DNA of 64,000 nt from Rossellomorea vietnamensis (GTDB taxonomy: Bacteria > Bacillota > Bacilli > Bacillales > Bacillaceae_B). Both the position numbers and the translations under genes were made by a program. Where the stretch lies: assembly GCF_008180415.1 (NCBI RefSeq), contig NZ_VTEI01000013.1:91123-155122 (forward strand). The letters are read 5' to 3'. Below, in pieces: positions 1-9,167 of the stretch (the stretch's first letter is position 1; every line of letters starts with the position of its first letter). The notes under the pieces were generated by a model. It made no database searches, was not told where the DNA came from, and saw only the letters and a program-made list of their open reading frames with translations.

Positions 1-71
1 TTGTCGAGATCCCGTTCGGATTTATAAGCCTTTGAATGTTCCTGTATTGATTGAATAACAGATTCATTCAT
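1..71 (-). CDS. N-terminus of an unidentified protein, cut by the window edge
   Basis: The reverse strand reads ATG at 71 followed by an open frame to base 1 (MNESVIQSIQEHSKAYKSER and on). A GGAGG box sits 7 bases before the ATG, so this is a true start. It lies 17 bases downstream of the 93-aa gene on the same strand, so the two probably form one transcript. The opening residues resemble the start of Bacillus erythromycin-esterase-like proteins, but 23 residues cannot establish that. Confidence 0.55.
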   Translation of the reverse strand, partial: MNESVIQSIQEHSKAYKSERDLD

Positions 72-88
72 CTTAAAACCTCCATAAC

Positions 89-370
89 TTAATTGTATTT
101 TGCGTCATAGCTGTTTTCCCCTGCATGCATCGAAAACAGTGTTGCAGCGTAACCGACCAGCCTGTTCACCAGCTCGAGATCGTAGTGGATGATCGCTTTC
201 CCGGCCGCTCCGCCGGTCAGGGGATCTTGAAAATCAGGGAGGAACACAAACCATTCCTCCGCGCTGGGAGAGCGGAAGTTCTTTGTGAAGGTCATTCTGC
301 TGATTTGTCTGTCGATTTCTGAATGTTCGTTTTCATCGAGTAATTCATATTGAGATTTCACCAAATTCAA
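89..370 (-). CDS. Hypothetical protein, 93 aa
   Basis: This is a TTG start at 370 with GAGGGTG about six bases upstream. It encodes a soluble acidic protein without signal peptide or membrane segment. I do not recognise the family. The middle (EEWFVFLPDFQDPLTGGAAG, then a DLELVNRLVGY segment) reads like a compact folded domain rather than a random frame. It precedes the truncated gene at the window edge by 17 bases and the two are probably cotranscribed. No function can be assigned. Confidence 0.55.
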   Translation of the reverse strand: MNLVKSQYELLDENEHSEIDRQISRMTFTKNFRSPSAEEWFVFLPDFQDPLTGGAAGKAIIHYDLELVNRLVGYAATLFSMHAGENSYDAKYN

Positions 371-577
371 TACACACCCTCATTAATGTTGATACCTCTA
401 TAGTGCCCTAACAAAAGAAGTCTATAGTATGTAATTAGGCTAAAGTCAGGAGCAGTAAACGGGATAAATGTGGAAATGATATCTTTGTATAAGGTTCAAG
501 GTCTTGTTGGTCACTATTTTTTCTTAGGATTATCAGTCAGAAAGAAGGGAAAACATAGTTTAAAAGGAGGTCTTTCT

Positions 578-1303
578 ATGGATTGGACGTCATTGGGTTT
601 GGCTGTCTTCCTTGCACTGGTCCACTTGTCTGCAAGGGGGATGGTGTTCTTGGAGTCGATTCCGAGGAGCAAATTTCTTTCCATTGCCGGAGGGGTTTCC
701 GTTGCCTATGTTTTTATTCATATACTTCCTGAATTGAAGGAACACCAGGAATCGATTGCGGAATCGGCTGCACTGATTTCTTATCTCGAGCACCATGCCT
801 ATTTAATCGCAATGCTGGGACTGGTTGTTTTTTATGGATTGGAAAAGGCAGTCCAAGATTCAAAAAAGATGAATACTGAACAGGAAGATAAGCCTGCACG
901 TTCAGCATTTTGGGTTCATATCAGCTCTTTTTTTATTTACAACGGCTTAATAGGATATCTTCTTGTACATAGAGAGGATGAAGGACTGGTCAACCTGTTT
1001 TTATACGGCACTGCAATGGCTCTTCACTTTATCGTGGTCGATTTTGGTCTGCGTGAGCACCATAAAGACCGGTATGATCAAGAGGGACGCTGGGTCCTTG
1101 GTGCAGCAATCGTGATTGGCTGGGCAATCGGTATTTTAACAGAAGTTCCTGAAGCGCTGCTGGCACTGTTGTTCGCGTTCTTATCCGGAAGTATCATCCT
1201 AAACGTATTGAAAGAAGAGATTCCAGAAGAACGCAAAAGCAGTTTTTGGGCATTTGCTGCCGGCGGGATTGCTTATGTCATTTTGCTGTTGGGGGTTGGG
1301 TAA
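578..1303 (+). CDS. Integral membrane protein, ZIP-transporter-like
   Basis: The start is placed at the ATG at 578 (MDWTSLGLAVF), because AAAAGGAGG lies 7 bases before it; an upstream in-frame ATG at 470 has no such site. The 241-aa product has about seven hydrophobic segments. The segment VAYVFIHILPEL near residue 45-56, and a His-rich stretch (ALHFIVVDFGLREHHK) around residue 150, recall the His/Glu-lined helices of ZIP metal transporters. The length fits a small ZIP-like protein. Substrate is unknown; a plain conserved membrane protein is the alternative. It is a single-gene unit ending at the hairpin at 1355. Confidence 0.5.
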   Translation: MDWTSLGLAVFLALVHLSARGMVFLESIPRSKFLSIAGGVSVAYVFIHILPELKEHQESIAESAALISYLEHHAYLIAMLGLVVFYGLEKAVQDSKKMNTEQEDKPARSAFWVHISSFFIYNGLIGYLLVHREDEGLVNLFLYGTAMALHFIVVDFGLREHHKDRYDQEGRWVLGAAIVIGWAIGILTEVPEALLALLFAFLSGSIILNVLKEEIPEERKSSFWAFAAGGIAYVILLLGVG

Positions 1304-1354
1304 GAAAAGACGGTTCGAAATGGAGTTTTATTTCCAAGTGTGAAGGTTTAAAAG

Positions 1355-1392
1355 ATGAGTGCCGGATCTCGTAGAGCAGGCACTCATTTTTT
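1355..1392 (+). terminator. Rho-independent terminator
   Basis: A 9-bp stem, ATGAGTGCC with GGCACTCAT, is followed by six T. It lies 52 bases after the membrane-protein gene. Confidence 0.85.
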
Positions 1393-1475
1393 AAGTATTA
1401 GGGATTTAAGGAAGAACGGTCTTTTGACTTTATGATGAAATATTCAGGTCATTTCTATTTGGGCTGTTTTTTTGC

Positions 1476-1532
1476 TTCAGCGCATTAAAGCACGAAGAGG
1501 GACTGTCCCTTTTCGTGCTTTAATGCGCTGAA
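1476..1532. repeat. Perfect 57-bp palindromic repeat with GGGAC core
   Basis: Two perfect 21-bp arms (1476-1496 and 1512-1532) enclose a 15-base centre that itself holds GGGACTGTCCC. Related, more diverged copies lie at 12506-12546 and 19265-19295. All three sit in intergenic DNA. It lies between the terminator at 1355 and the ABC exporter, in a 335-base gap that otherwise holds only promoter-like AT-rich sequence (TATAAT at 1571-1576). Confidence 0.85.
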
Positions 1533-1638
1533 TAAAATTCAAACTATTTTTAAAAATAGAGAAAAGCCTTTATAATAAATAGGATAAAATACGGATTCCG
1601 AAATAATAGAGTGCATCCAGGATTATGGGGGAACACAG

Positions 1639-3381
1639 ATGAAGAAAATGTTTTCTTTTTTGAAGGATTACCGCCTGGCGATGGGGATTGCCTGGGCATT
1701 GATGCTGATTGAATTGTCAGTGGAGCTGATGCTGCCATTGTTTATGGCGAAGATTATCGATGAAGGTATCCTGCCAAAGGATATGGATGCTGTCTGGTAC
1801 TGGGGCGGCATTATGTCTGCTTTGGCGCTGACTGCGTTTGCTGCAGGGGTGACGAATTCTTTTTTTGCCTCTCATGTGAGCCAGGGGGCAGGCTATGATA
1901 TCAGGAAAAGTGTGTATGAGAAGATCCAGAACTTCTCCTTCGCAAACTTCAGCAAGTTTCCGTCTTCATCATTGATCACCAGGTTGACCAATGATGTTAC
2001 GCAGCTGCAAAATTCTATTTTTACAGCGCTGAGGATCATGATGAGAGCACCGCTTCTCGTCCTTGGGGGAACCATCATGGCGCTGGTTGTCGATGTGAAG
2101 CTTGGGCTCATCCTGCTGCTTGTCATACCGTTTATTCTGGTCTTCCTCTTATGGGTTCTGAACAGCGGGTGGACGATGTTCAGGTTTGTTCAGCAGAAGC
2201 TTGACTCCGTAAACGATGTCATTCAGGAAAATCTAAGAGGCATGAGGATCATCAAGGCCCTTCTTAGGGGAAATCATGAAAACAACCGATTCATCCAGGC
2301 AAATAAGACGTTGATGAAAAAAACTGTGAGCGCCTTGAGACTTATGGAAACGATTATGCCTGTGCTGTTCATTGTTATGAATGGGAGTATCCTTTTCATT
2401 CTCTGGATGGGAAATATAGAAGTGGCAAATGGCGATGCCGCAGTCGGTGATGTCGTGGCGATTGTCAACTATGCTACAAGAATCACCGGAGCTTTTTCTG
2501 TTTTTGCCTTCATTATCATGAGCTTTTCAAGAGCAAGGGCCTCTGCGGGCAGGATTGAGGAAGTGCTCGAAACTGACATAGATCTGGTTGATTCGGAAGA
2601 CAGTGATCCCAAGCTCGCTGTTCAAAAAGGGAAAATTGAGTTTAAAGATGTATCCTTCCATTACCCGGGCACCAACACTGATGTGCTTGATGAAATCAAT
2701 CTGAAAGTGGAACAGGGTGAGATCATTTCAATTCTTGGTGCGACTGGATCGGGAAAAACTTCCTTGTTCCAGCTGATTCCAAGACTGTATGAAGCCACAG
2801 GCGGCAAAGTTTTGATTGACAATGTGCCGGTAGAAAAATACAAACTGGAGAACCTGAGGAAGAGTATCGGATTTGTTCCACAGGAAGCACTTCTGTTTTC
2901 AGGAAGCATAAAAGAAAATATTGCGTGGGGCAAGGAAGATGCGTCCATGGAGGAAATCGTGGAAGCGGCCAGGTCAGCGCAGATCCATGATTTAATCGAA
3001 GGGTTTCCCGGCGGATATGATACTGTCCTCGGACAAAAAGGAGTCAACCTTTCAGGCGGGCAGAAGCAGCGGCTTTCGATAGCGCGTGCCCTGGTGAGGA
3101 AACCGAAAATCCTGATTCTTGACGATAGTACGAGTGCGCTGGACTTAAAGACAGAGTCCAAGCTGATCCAGGCAATCGGCGGTTATTCCTGCACCATTCT
3201 AATTGTGACCCAGAAGATTAGTACGGCTATCCAGTCGGATAAAATTTTTCTGATTGAAGAAGGAAAGGTCATTGCCGAAGGAAGTCATGAAAAATTACTA
3301 AATGAGTCCCAGCTTTACGGCAAAATTTTTCAATCTCAATTCGGAGAGGAGAACCTCGAGCATGCCAAGGCACTACAGTAA
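1639..3381 (+). CDS. yfiB: ABC exporter half-transporter, degenerate-site subunit (YfiB type)
   Basis: This is a 580-aa half-transporter with an N-terminal six-helix exporter domain (about residues 1-310) and a C-terminal ATPase domain. The Walker A GATGSGKT is near residue 366 and the canonical signature LSGGQ near 470. Walker B reads ILILDDSTSALD, so Asp replaces the catalytic Glu, and the switch His is replaced by Gln (VTQK, near 523). This is the pattern of the degenerate subunit of a heterodimeric exporter. The partner gene overlaps by 20 bases. N-terminal sequence and pairing match Bacillus YfiB. The expected role is drug or lipid export across the membrane; the substrate is unknown. 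Confidence 0.88.
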   Translation: MKKMFSFLKDYRLAMGIAWALMLIELSVELMLPLFMAKIIDEGILPKDMDAVWYWGGIMSALALTAFAAGVTNSFFASHVSQGAGYDIRKSVYEKIQNFSFANFSKFPSSSLITRLTNDVTQLQNSIFTALRIMMRAPLLVLGGTIMALVVDVKLGLILLLVIPFILVFLLWVLNSGWTMFRFVQQKLDSVNDVIQENLRGMRIIKALLRGNHENNRFIQANKTLMKKTVSALRLMETIMPVLFIVMNGSILFILWMGNIEVANGDAAVGDVVAIVNYATRITGAFSVFAFIIMSFSRARASAGRIEEVLETDIDLVDSEDSDPKLAVQKGKIEFKDVSFHYPGTNTDVLDEINLKVEQGEIISILGATGSGKTSLFQLIPRLYEATGGKVLIDNVPVEKYKLENLRKSIGFVPQEALLFSGSIKENIAWGKEDASMEEIVEAARSAQIHDLIEGFPGGYDTVLGQKGVNLSGGQKQRLSIARALVRKPKILILDDSTSALDLKTESKLIQAIGGYSCTILIVTQKISTAIQSDKIFLIEEGKVIAEGSHEKLLNESQLYGKIFQSQFGEENLEHAKALQ

Positions 3382-5143
3382 GGAACCGAAAAACAAACCA
3401 AAAATTAAAAACTGGAAAAGTACAGTTGGACGGATTTGGCGTTATCTCTCCAAAGAAAAAGGGTTATTGGGCCTTGTCATCCTGATGGTCGTGATTAGTT
3501 CCGCTTTGGGGCTGCTCGGACCATTCCTGGTTGGTATGGCAATTGATGATTTTATCGTTACGCGTGATGCAAGCGGGCTGATGCAGCTCATCCTTGGCTT
3601 GATCGTCGTCTATATCGTCTATTCTACTGCGATGTGGCTGCAGGCCTATTGGATGATCGGGATTGCCCAAAACACAGTGTTTCGAATGAGAACGGAGCTT
3701 TTTGAACAATTGCACAAGCTGCCGATCCCATTCTTTGACCGCAGGCAGCATGGAGAGCTGATGAGCAGAGTCACAAATGACATGGAAAATGTGAGCTCGA
3801 CACTCAACAGCTCAGTGATCCAGATTTTTTCCAGTATCCTTACGCTGGTTGGTACTGTCGGGGTCATGCTTTGGCTGAGCCCGCTTCTGACCCTTATCAC
3901 CATGCTCATCATCCCGGCCATGTTCCTCGGACTTAAATGGATTACGAACAGGACCGGAAAGCTTTTCAAAGAGACGCAGAAAAATCTTGGAGATCTCAAT
4001 GGCTACATAGAAGAAACGGTTTCCGGACAGCGGATCGTCAAGACGTTTTCTCAAGAAGAAAAGGTTATGGATGATTTTCTTGTGAAAAGTGACAGGTTAA
4101 AAACTTCTGCTTACTGGGCGTCGACCTATTCGGGCTTCATTCCTAAATTGATGAACATGCTGAATAACCTCAGCTTTGCCGTCATTGCGGGGGTGGGGGG
4201 CATCCTTGCCGTCCAAGGTGTCATCACAATCGGGGTCATTGTCATCTTTACAGAATATGCCCGCCAGTTCACAAGGCCATTGAACGACTTGGCGAACCAG
4301 TTCAACACCCTGTTATCAGCCGTCGCTGGTGCAGAGAGGGTTTTTGAGATTCTTGATGAGGAAAAAGAAGAGAAGGATGAAGGCGCCGCGGTTTCTGTTG
4401 AGGGAATCTCTGGTGAAATCGAGTTTTCCCATGTCACCTTCTCTTATGATAAGAAAACAAAAACAGTTGAAGATATTTCTTTTAAAGCCGAACCAGGCCA
4501 GACGATTGCGCTCGTAGGACCGACCGGTGCTGGAAAAACGACCATCACCAACATTCTTTCCAGGTTCTATGATCATGACGATGGCACCATCACCATAGAC
4601 GGAAAGAATCTTCTTGATATCAAAAGGGAGAGCCTGCGGAAAAATATGGGGTTTGTGCTGCAGGATTCCTTTCTTTTCCAAGGCACCATCAGAGAGAATA
4701 TCCGATACGGCAGATTGGATGCCAGTGACTCTGAAGTGGAAAGAGCTGCCCGGGAAGCGAATGCCCATTCCTTTATCATGAAACTGCCCGAACAATATGA
4801 TACGATCCTCTCCCATGATGGAGGCGGGATAAGCCAGGGTCAGAAACAGCTGCTTTCGATTGCAAGGGCCATTCTATCAGACCCATCTCTGCTGATTCTC
4901 GACGAAGCGACGAGCAGTATCGATACCGTTACTGAGGTGAAAATCCAAGAGGCGCTTCAGCGATTGATGGAAGGCAGAACGAGCATCGTGATTGCCCACC
5001 GTCTTAACACCATTCAATCGGCTGACCAGATACTCGTGCTGCAAAGCGGAAGAATCACAGAAAGAGGATCCCATGATGAACTGCTGCAGCAAAAAGGTTT
5101 CTATTATGAACTGTACAACAGCCAGCTGAGGGAAATCAGCTGA
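3362..5143 (+). CDS. yfiC: ABC exporter half-transporter, catalytic-site subunit (YfiC type)
   Basis: The start is set at ATG 3362 (MPRHYSKEP) because GGAGAGGAG lies about 11 bases upstream; it overlaps the end of the preceding gene by 20 bases, so translation is probably coupled. The 593-aa product has a six-helix domain followed by an ATPase domain with Walker A GPTGAGKTT (about residue 387), Walker B LILDEATSSID with the catalytic Glu, and switch His (IAHR). Its signature is ISQGQ instead of LSGGQ. The intact Walker B/His here would face the intact LSGGQ of the partner, giving one active and one degenerate ATP site. A terminator follows at once. Confidence 0.9.
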   Translation: MPRHYSKEPKNKPKIKNWKSTVGRIWRYLSKEKGLLGLVILMVVISSALGLLGPFLVGMAIDDFIVTRDASGLMQLILGLIVVYIVYSTAMWLQAYWMIGIAQNTVFRMRTELFEQLHKLPIPFFDRRQHGELMSRVTNDMENVSSTLNSSVIQIFSSILTLVGTVGVMLWLSPLLTLITMLIIPAMFLGLKWITNRTGKLFKETQKNLGDLNGYIEETVSGQRIVKTFSQEEKVMDDFLVKSDRLKTSAYWASTYSGFIPKLMNMLNNLSFAVIAGVGGILAVQGVITIGVIVIFTEYARQFTRPLNDLANQFNTLLSAVAGAERVFEILDEEKEEKDEGAAVSVEGISGEIEFSHVTFSYDKKTKTVEDISFKAEPGQTIALVGPTGAGKTTITNILSRFYDHDDGTITIDGKNLLDIKRESLRKNMGFVLQDSFLFQGTIRENIRYGRLDASDSEVERAAREANAHSFIMKLPEQYDTILSHDGGGISQGQKQLLSIARAILSDPSLLILDEATSSIDTVTEVKIQEALQRLMEGRTSIVIAHRLNTIQSADQILVLQSGRITERGSHDELLQQKGFYYELYNSQLREIS

Positions 5144-5150
5144 AATAGAA

Positions 5151-5190
5151 AACAGGATGTCCAGCGTATTTGCTGGGTATCCTGTTTTTT
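5151..5190 (+). terminator. Terminator of the ABC exporter operon
   Basis: The stem ACAGGAT/ATCCTGT is extended by TCCAGC/GCTGG and followed by seven T, directly after the second ABC gene. Confidence 0.9.
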
Positions 5191-5268
5191 TGTGGTTGGA
5201 TGGAACATGGAATGTTGTGTGGGATTCCAGTTTGAATGCTTTGGTTAGATTTATAAAGAATTCGTGTT

Positions 5269-5462
5269 AAGACCAGTTGAAGAAGAAGCCCAAAGTGAAG
5301 TGGTCTTAAAGGTTCTTTTAAAGACCAGTTAGTAAAGAAACCGAGAACGAACCGGTCTTAAGGATACGTGTAAAGACCAGTTGGGAGAGAAACCGAGTAT
5401 GAAGTGGTCTCAAGATTCCGCTTCAAAACCACTTCTCCCGGAAAATAACCCAAGTGGTCTTA
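5269..5462. repeat. Four-unit intergenic array, period 52 bp
   Basis: Units begin AAGACCAGTT at 5269, 5321 and 5373, and end GTGGTCTTAA-like at 5302, 5354, 5406 and 5456. Each unit is an imperfect hairpin (AAGACC with GGTCTT) around a purine-rich centre. The spacing is 52, 52 and about 50 bp. It is the first of six such arrays in the window. Nothing coding is credible here. Confidence 0.85.
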
Positions 5463-5586
5463 CACGCCGCGCCTTTAAAAAAACTCCTTACCCTCATTAT
5501 AAAGGGTTCCATTTTGAAGTGCTCGAACCAAAAAACAAGCCCTAATGGCACTCATATCGCCACCCAAATTGGCAACTATAAAAACT

Positions 5587-5611
5587 TAAAAGACTCGTCG
5601 ATTGACGAGTC
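5587..5611 (-). terminator. Probable terminator of the DUF4190-like gene
   Basis: The perfect 8-bp stem GACTCGTC/GACGAGTC has a 4-base loop. On the reverse strand it is followed by TTTT. It lies about 85 bases beyond the end of the small membrane-protein gene. Confidence 0.5.
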
Positions 5612-5696
5612 CTTTCCTTGTAATATTAATTGGGGACGGTATAACGATCTTCAATTAAAGCACCCATTTGTTTAAAGTGAAATATAGAATAAAAAT

Positions 5697-5918
5697 TTAT
5701 AATATTCCAATGATACAAAGCATAATTGCGATTACTGCTATACTTTCACCTTTTTGATGTACTCCCTCGTCTAGCCTGCTGTTCTTAATTTCCCTTAGTG
5801 CGATGAAAGAACCCACCAACCCAACTACACCAAGAAATATGCCAATATAGGGTGTAACAGTTGATAATGCACCAAGCAAAATTGATGAAACTGCTTTTCC
5901 GTTGGTCTTTTCTTCCAA
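5697..5918 (-). CDS. Small membrane protein, DUF4190-like
   Basis: TTG start at 5918 with AAGGGGTGA a few bases upstream. The 73-aa protein has two hydrophobic segments separated by a charged turn (ALREIKNSR). The pattern GKAVSSILLGALS, then IGIFLGVVGLVGSFIAL, then a final hydrophobic helix, matches the small DUF4190 membrane proteins common in Firmicutes. The role of that family is not known. It is a single gene with its own terminator-like hairpin downstream. Confidence 0.65.
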   Translation of the reverse strand: MEEKTNGKAVSSILLGALSTVTPYIGIFLGVVGLVGSFIALREIKNSRLDEGVHQKGESIAVIAIMLCIIGIL

Positions 5919-6265
5919 AAAATCACCCCTTACTTTAGTACGCTAAGCTAATTTTTGTACAATTCATCCCTTCCTAAATAATAACTAATGCTAATAATTA
6001 GACGGAAAACCCCAATGATTTAGTTTTGGAATGTTCCATTAAACTGTTAATGGAATGTTCGCAATATTTACCTATCCTTATTTTACCACAGGAAGGACTA
6101 CTGATTTAACATTTTTGATGTAATCATTGACTGAGAAAACGGCCACGAAATTGACAATTTTTGACCCCTTTTTTTGAGGGGAATAGCTGTTGTCCAGAAT
6201 GAAAGTGTTGCCATTTGACTTGCCATTTTCCCTCGATAGAGGCCTAATCCATCTTGATATAATAA
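5919..6265. other. Gap without a recognised gene
   Basis: About 350 bases of AT-rich sequence separate the DUF4190-like gene from the MFS gene's terminator. I see no credible reading frame and no repeat shared with the rest of the window. It must hold the promoter of the small membrane protein. Confidence 0.6.
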
Positions 6266-6299
6266 GAAACTGACCTATGCCAATTCATAAGTCAGTTTC
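6266..6299 (-). terminator. Terminator of the DHA2 transporter gene
   Basis: The 14-base arms GAAACTGACCTATG and CATAAGTCAGTTTC form a long stem with one mismatch. It lies about 50 bases downstream of the MFS gene on the reverse strand, followed there by a T-rich stretch. Confidence 0.7.
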
Positions 6300-6347
6300 A
6301 ATCTGATTTATTCGAAAAGCACCTCAAAACGGAACCCTTCACCCTCA

Positions 6348-7679
6348 TTATACCTGTCTTTTATAAACTAACAGCAAGAGCAGGGAAACGGCCATTGCGG
6401 CAATCAAGACAAGATATGCCCTCTGGAAATCTCCTGTGGTAAAAATATCTCCATTCCACTCCAGCAGGATGGCACCTGCCACGGAACCGGAAGCACTTCC
6501 GACAAAATGAGTTAATTGCTTCATTCCGATGCCGGAACCTACATATTCTTTAGAGAGGATCCTGGAGGTTTCATTCGTCGAACTGGAAGAAAGACTCGAA
6601 AACCCAAAACTGGTGAACATGTAGCCGGCCATTATCCAATATTCACTCACTGGAGAAAGGAAAAAGAAGATGACGGTTGAAATCAAAAGCAGTCCATGTG
6701 CGCCCAATAGTACGGTGTAATTACCATAACGGTCAATAAGCCTGCCGACATAAATGGCGGCCACCGCAGAAAACATAGCTCCCGGAAAGATGATGAAGCC
6801 GATTGCAGAAGGATTTTTCGAAAAAATGACTCCCAGCATTAAAGGCATGAGCAGGAGTATCGCAAAGTGAGTCAAGAATCCCAGGAAGCTGATATATAGG
6901 AGCAGGCGGTATCTCTTGTCTTTAACAAGGTCGGGCTGTATGAATGGCAGCTCAACCTTATTGATCCGCAGCCAGAGCAAGGACAACATTAGTATCCCAG
7001 CAGCGAAAAACAACCAATTAAAGGTAGATAGGAACAACAGGAAGGCTGTGACGGAAAAGCCCGTCAATACAGCTCCCATAACGTCAAACTTGCCTTTCTG
7101 TACTTCTTCTTTAGGTAAAATACGAAGCAGGACCGGAACCAGCAGGGTCACTAAAAGCGTTACGACAAACAGGTAGTTCCATGAGAGGTGCTCAGTGATC
7201 ATACCGCCGACAACCGGACCCAGACCAAAACCGAGGGACGAGGCAGAGGCAATCATCGCCATGGCCCGTCCCCTCTTGGAAATAGGGATGAATCTGCTCG
7301 CAAATACCATGGATAAACCTGGAATGGCTGCAGCACCAGCAGCCTGCATCATACGGGCCAATAGCAGTAAACTGTAGCTCTCTGCAAAGAATCCCAGAAT
7401 GGATGATAAGCCAAACAGCAAAATCCCTATGGCAATCAGCCGGCGGATTGGCAGATAGTCAGAGAGTCTTGTATATGTAATGGTACAGATTGCCAGAACA
7501 ATAGAATAGCCGGAAACAACCCATGCACCTTCTGAAGCTGTTATGGAAAAATCACGTAAAATATTCGGCAGCGCTACATTGAACATAGTTGTATTCATGA
7601 CGACCAGCCAAATCGCCAGGCTTAAAATAATAACCGTTTTGAAATAACTTTCGTTTTCTGTTTCAGATGGTTTTTTCAT
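6348..7679 (-). CDS. MFS drug/H+ antiporter, DHA2 (TetL-like) family
   Basis: The ATG at 7679 is preceded by GGAGGTG at 5 bases. The 443-aa protein is almost wholly hydrophobic, consistent with 14 helices. Family hallmarks are visible: an N-terminal NVALPNILRDF segment, a motif-A-like loop RLSDYLPIRRL near residue 72, and the antiporter motif C GFGLGPVVGG near residue 150. Length and motifs match the DHA2 family that includes TetL and Tet38. Expected role is proton-driven export of a drug or cation at the cytoplasmic membrane; the substrate cannot be read from sequence. It stands alone with no adjacent regulator. Confidence 0.85.
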   Translation of the reverse strand: MKKPSETENESYFKTVIILSLAIWLVVMNTTMFNVALPNILRDFSITASEGAWVVSGYSIVLAICTITYTRLSDYLPIRRLIAIGILLFGLSSILGFFAESYSLLLLARMMQAAGAAAIPGLSMVFASRFIPISKRGRAMAMIASASSLGFGLGPVVGGMITEHLSWNYLFVVTLLVTLLVPVLLRILPKEEVQKGKFDVMGAVLTGFSVTAFLLFLSTFNWLFFAAGILMLSLLWLRINKVELPFIQPDLVKDKRYRLLLYISFLGFLTHFAILLLMPLMLGVIFSKNPSAIGFIIFPGAMFSAVAAIYVGRLIDRYGNYTVLLGAHGLLLISTVIFFFLSPVSEYWIMAGYMFTSFGFSSLSSSSTNETSRILSKEYVGSGIGMKQLTHFVGSASGSVAGAILLEWNGDIFTTGDFQRAYLVLIAAMAVSLLLLLVYKRQV

Positions 7680-7917
7680 AGATACACCTCCAGCTAACCT
7701 TACGAATATTTAGTTACTCGAAATACTATATCACAAACCCGTCTCTCAGTGGCAGTCACGACCCGGAATTTGTCGAACAAGTTTCTGTAGCAACTTAGGG
7801 TGTTCTTGGTAGTTCAATAGCTCGAAAACCCCTCACTTCCGCCTGGGAAAAAAACTGCCCCGGCTATTCACAGGAGCTCAGTGATTTATTCAAAACACAA
7901 TGAGGAGTGTGCTCATC

Positions 7918-8463
7918 ATGGTATTGACAGGTGAAAGAATCTATTTGAGGACATTTGAAGAGAGTGATGCAGAGATCTTGTATAAACTCATTACACGGAA
8001 TAAATCCTTTTGGGGCGAAACGGAACCCGATTGGCAGGAGGGTTACTATACATTTGAAGGCCAGCTCCAGAACATCCGCTACTTCCAAACAGGGATGGGG
8101 CAGGGTCAGTTTTTTACATTTGGAATTTTTACAAAGAGAAAACACAACCTTATAGGAATTATCAATCTTTATGAAGTAAAACGGGGTCCCTTTCAATCAG
8201 GAGTGATCGGGTATTGTCTTGATAAAAACTTCAATGGGAGAGGGCTGGGTACAGAAAGCCTGAGACTCATTCTGCCTTTCGCCTTCATCACCTTGGAGCT
8301 CAATAGATTATCCGCTGAGGTTATGCCGAGGAACTATCCTTCAATCAGGGTGCTCGAGAAGGCAGGCTTTCAGAAGGAGGGCTTCAGGAGGGATAATATT
8401 TTGATCAAGGGTGCATGGGAAAGTCATCTTCAGTTTGCGCTGCTGAAAAAAGATTGGGCTTAG
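7918..8463 (+). CDS. GNAT N-acetyltransferase, RimJ/RimL type
   Basis: I place the start at ATG 7918 (MVLTGERIYLRTF), where GAGGAG lies 10 bases upstream; the in-frame ATG at 7900 lacks a ribosome site. The 181-aa protein starts with the LTGERIYLR strand typical of RimJ/RimL acetyltransferases and carries the acetyl-CoA loop region GRGLGTESLRLILPFAF, followed by LNRLSAEVMPRNYPSIRVLE and KAGFQKEGF. It would transfer an acetyl group from acetyl-CoA to an amine, probably a protein N-terminus or small molecule; the substrate is unknown. It precedes the decayed MBL gene without a clear terminator. Confidence 0.85.
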   Translation: MVLTGERIYLRTFEESDAEILYKLITRNKSFWGETEPDWQEGYYTFEGQLQNIRYFQTGMGQGQFFTFGIFTKRKHNLIGIINLYEVKRGPFQSGVIGYCLDKNFNGRGLGTESLRLILPFAFITLELNRLSAEVMPRNYPSIRVLEKAGFQKEGFRRDNILIKGAWESHLQFALLKKDWA

Positions 8464-8491
8464 AACTTGATGAAAAGAAGTGCAATAACTA

Positions 8492-9151
8492 ATGGCATTA
8501 GTTAATATAAAACATTTATGGCCGATTTTTTCCAGTGAACTGCTACATGGTCGAAGAAGAGTACAGTTTAACATTTATTGATTCAGCTCTGCCGCATTGT
8601 GCCAATTCCATTGTGATGACAGCCCGCTAGATTGGACTTTCATATTGGGGCACTCATAAAAATGAAGGCGATCAATCCGAATATAGAGTTATGGATCCGA
8701 AGCGGGAAGAACGGATGATGAGGGGGGACAGGAGCCTGGAACCAGATGAATCACAAACTCCTATTAAAGGCGGCCTCCCAAAAAAATTGAACATAAAAGC
8801 GGATATTTTAATGAAAGAAGGAGATCGAATCGGTTCTTTTATTGCTCTTGAAACCCCGGAGCATACGCCAGGATTCATTTCCTTTTTGGATAGCTGGGAT
8901 CAGCAGGTAATTGTGGAGGATGCCTTTCAAACTAGAGGGCGCACAGCGGTTTCCGGGCACATGGTGCTCTCTTTCCCATTCCCTGCCATGGCGACCTGGT
9001 GCAAGGAACGGCGCTGGCCAGCGCTGAATAAATCAAAAGCCATAATCCTTCCCTGCTGGCTGCAGGACATGGTAAAATGCTTGAAAACCCAGCGGAGGAA
9101 ATTAACAAGGCAGTAATGTCTGCAAGTAAAAAATTGAGAATGAACAAGTAA
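8492..9151 (+). pseudogene. Decayed metallo-beta-lactamase-fold hydrolase
   Basis: Pieces of one MBL-fold protein are found in successive frames. They are MALVNIK at 8492; GRFFPVNCYMVEEE with IDSALPHCANSIV (about 8521-8625); a short DHIGAL-like remnant near 8640; EGDRIGSFIALETPEHTPG with ISFLDS to about 9000; and finally LLAAGHGKMLENPAEEINKA ending at the stop at 9149-9151. The zinc-binding HxHxDH loop is largely lost by a small deletion plus an in-frame TAG. At least three frame changes are needed, so no functional enzyme can be made. Related genes are about 240 codons; about 220 remain. It precedes a TetR gene, a common MBL-TetR arrangement. Confidence 0.8.
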
Positions 9152-9167
9152 GGAAGGACGGGATTTG

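Noticed and set aside
5454..5675. 73-codon open frame on the plus strand
   Set aside because: It overlaps the last 52-bp repeat unit and the terminator hairpin at 5592, has no ribosome site, and its composition is unlike a protein.
8691..9116. 141-codon open frame read as an independent gene
   Set aside because: It is the middle of the broken MBL-fold gene; its ends run into other frames of the same gene.
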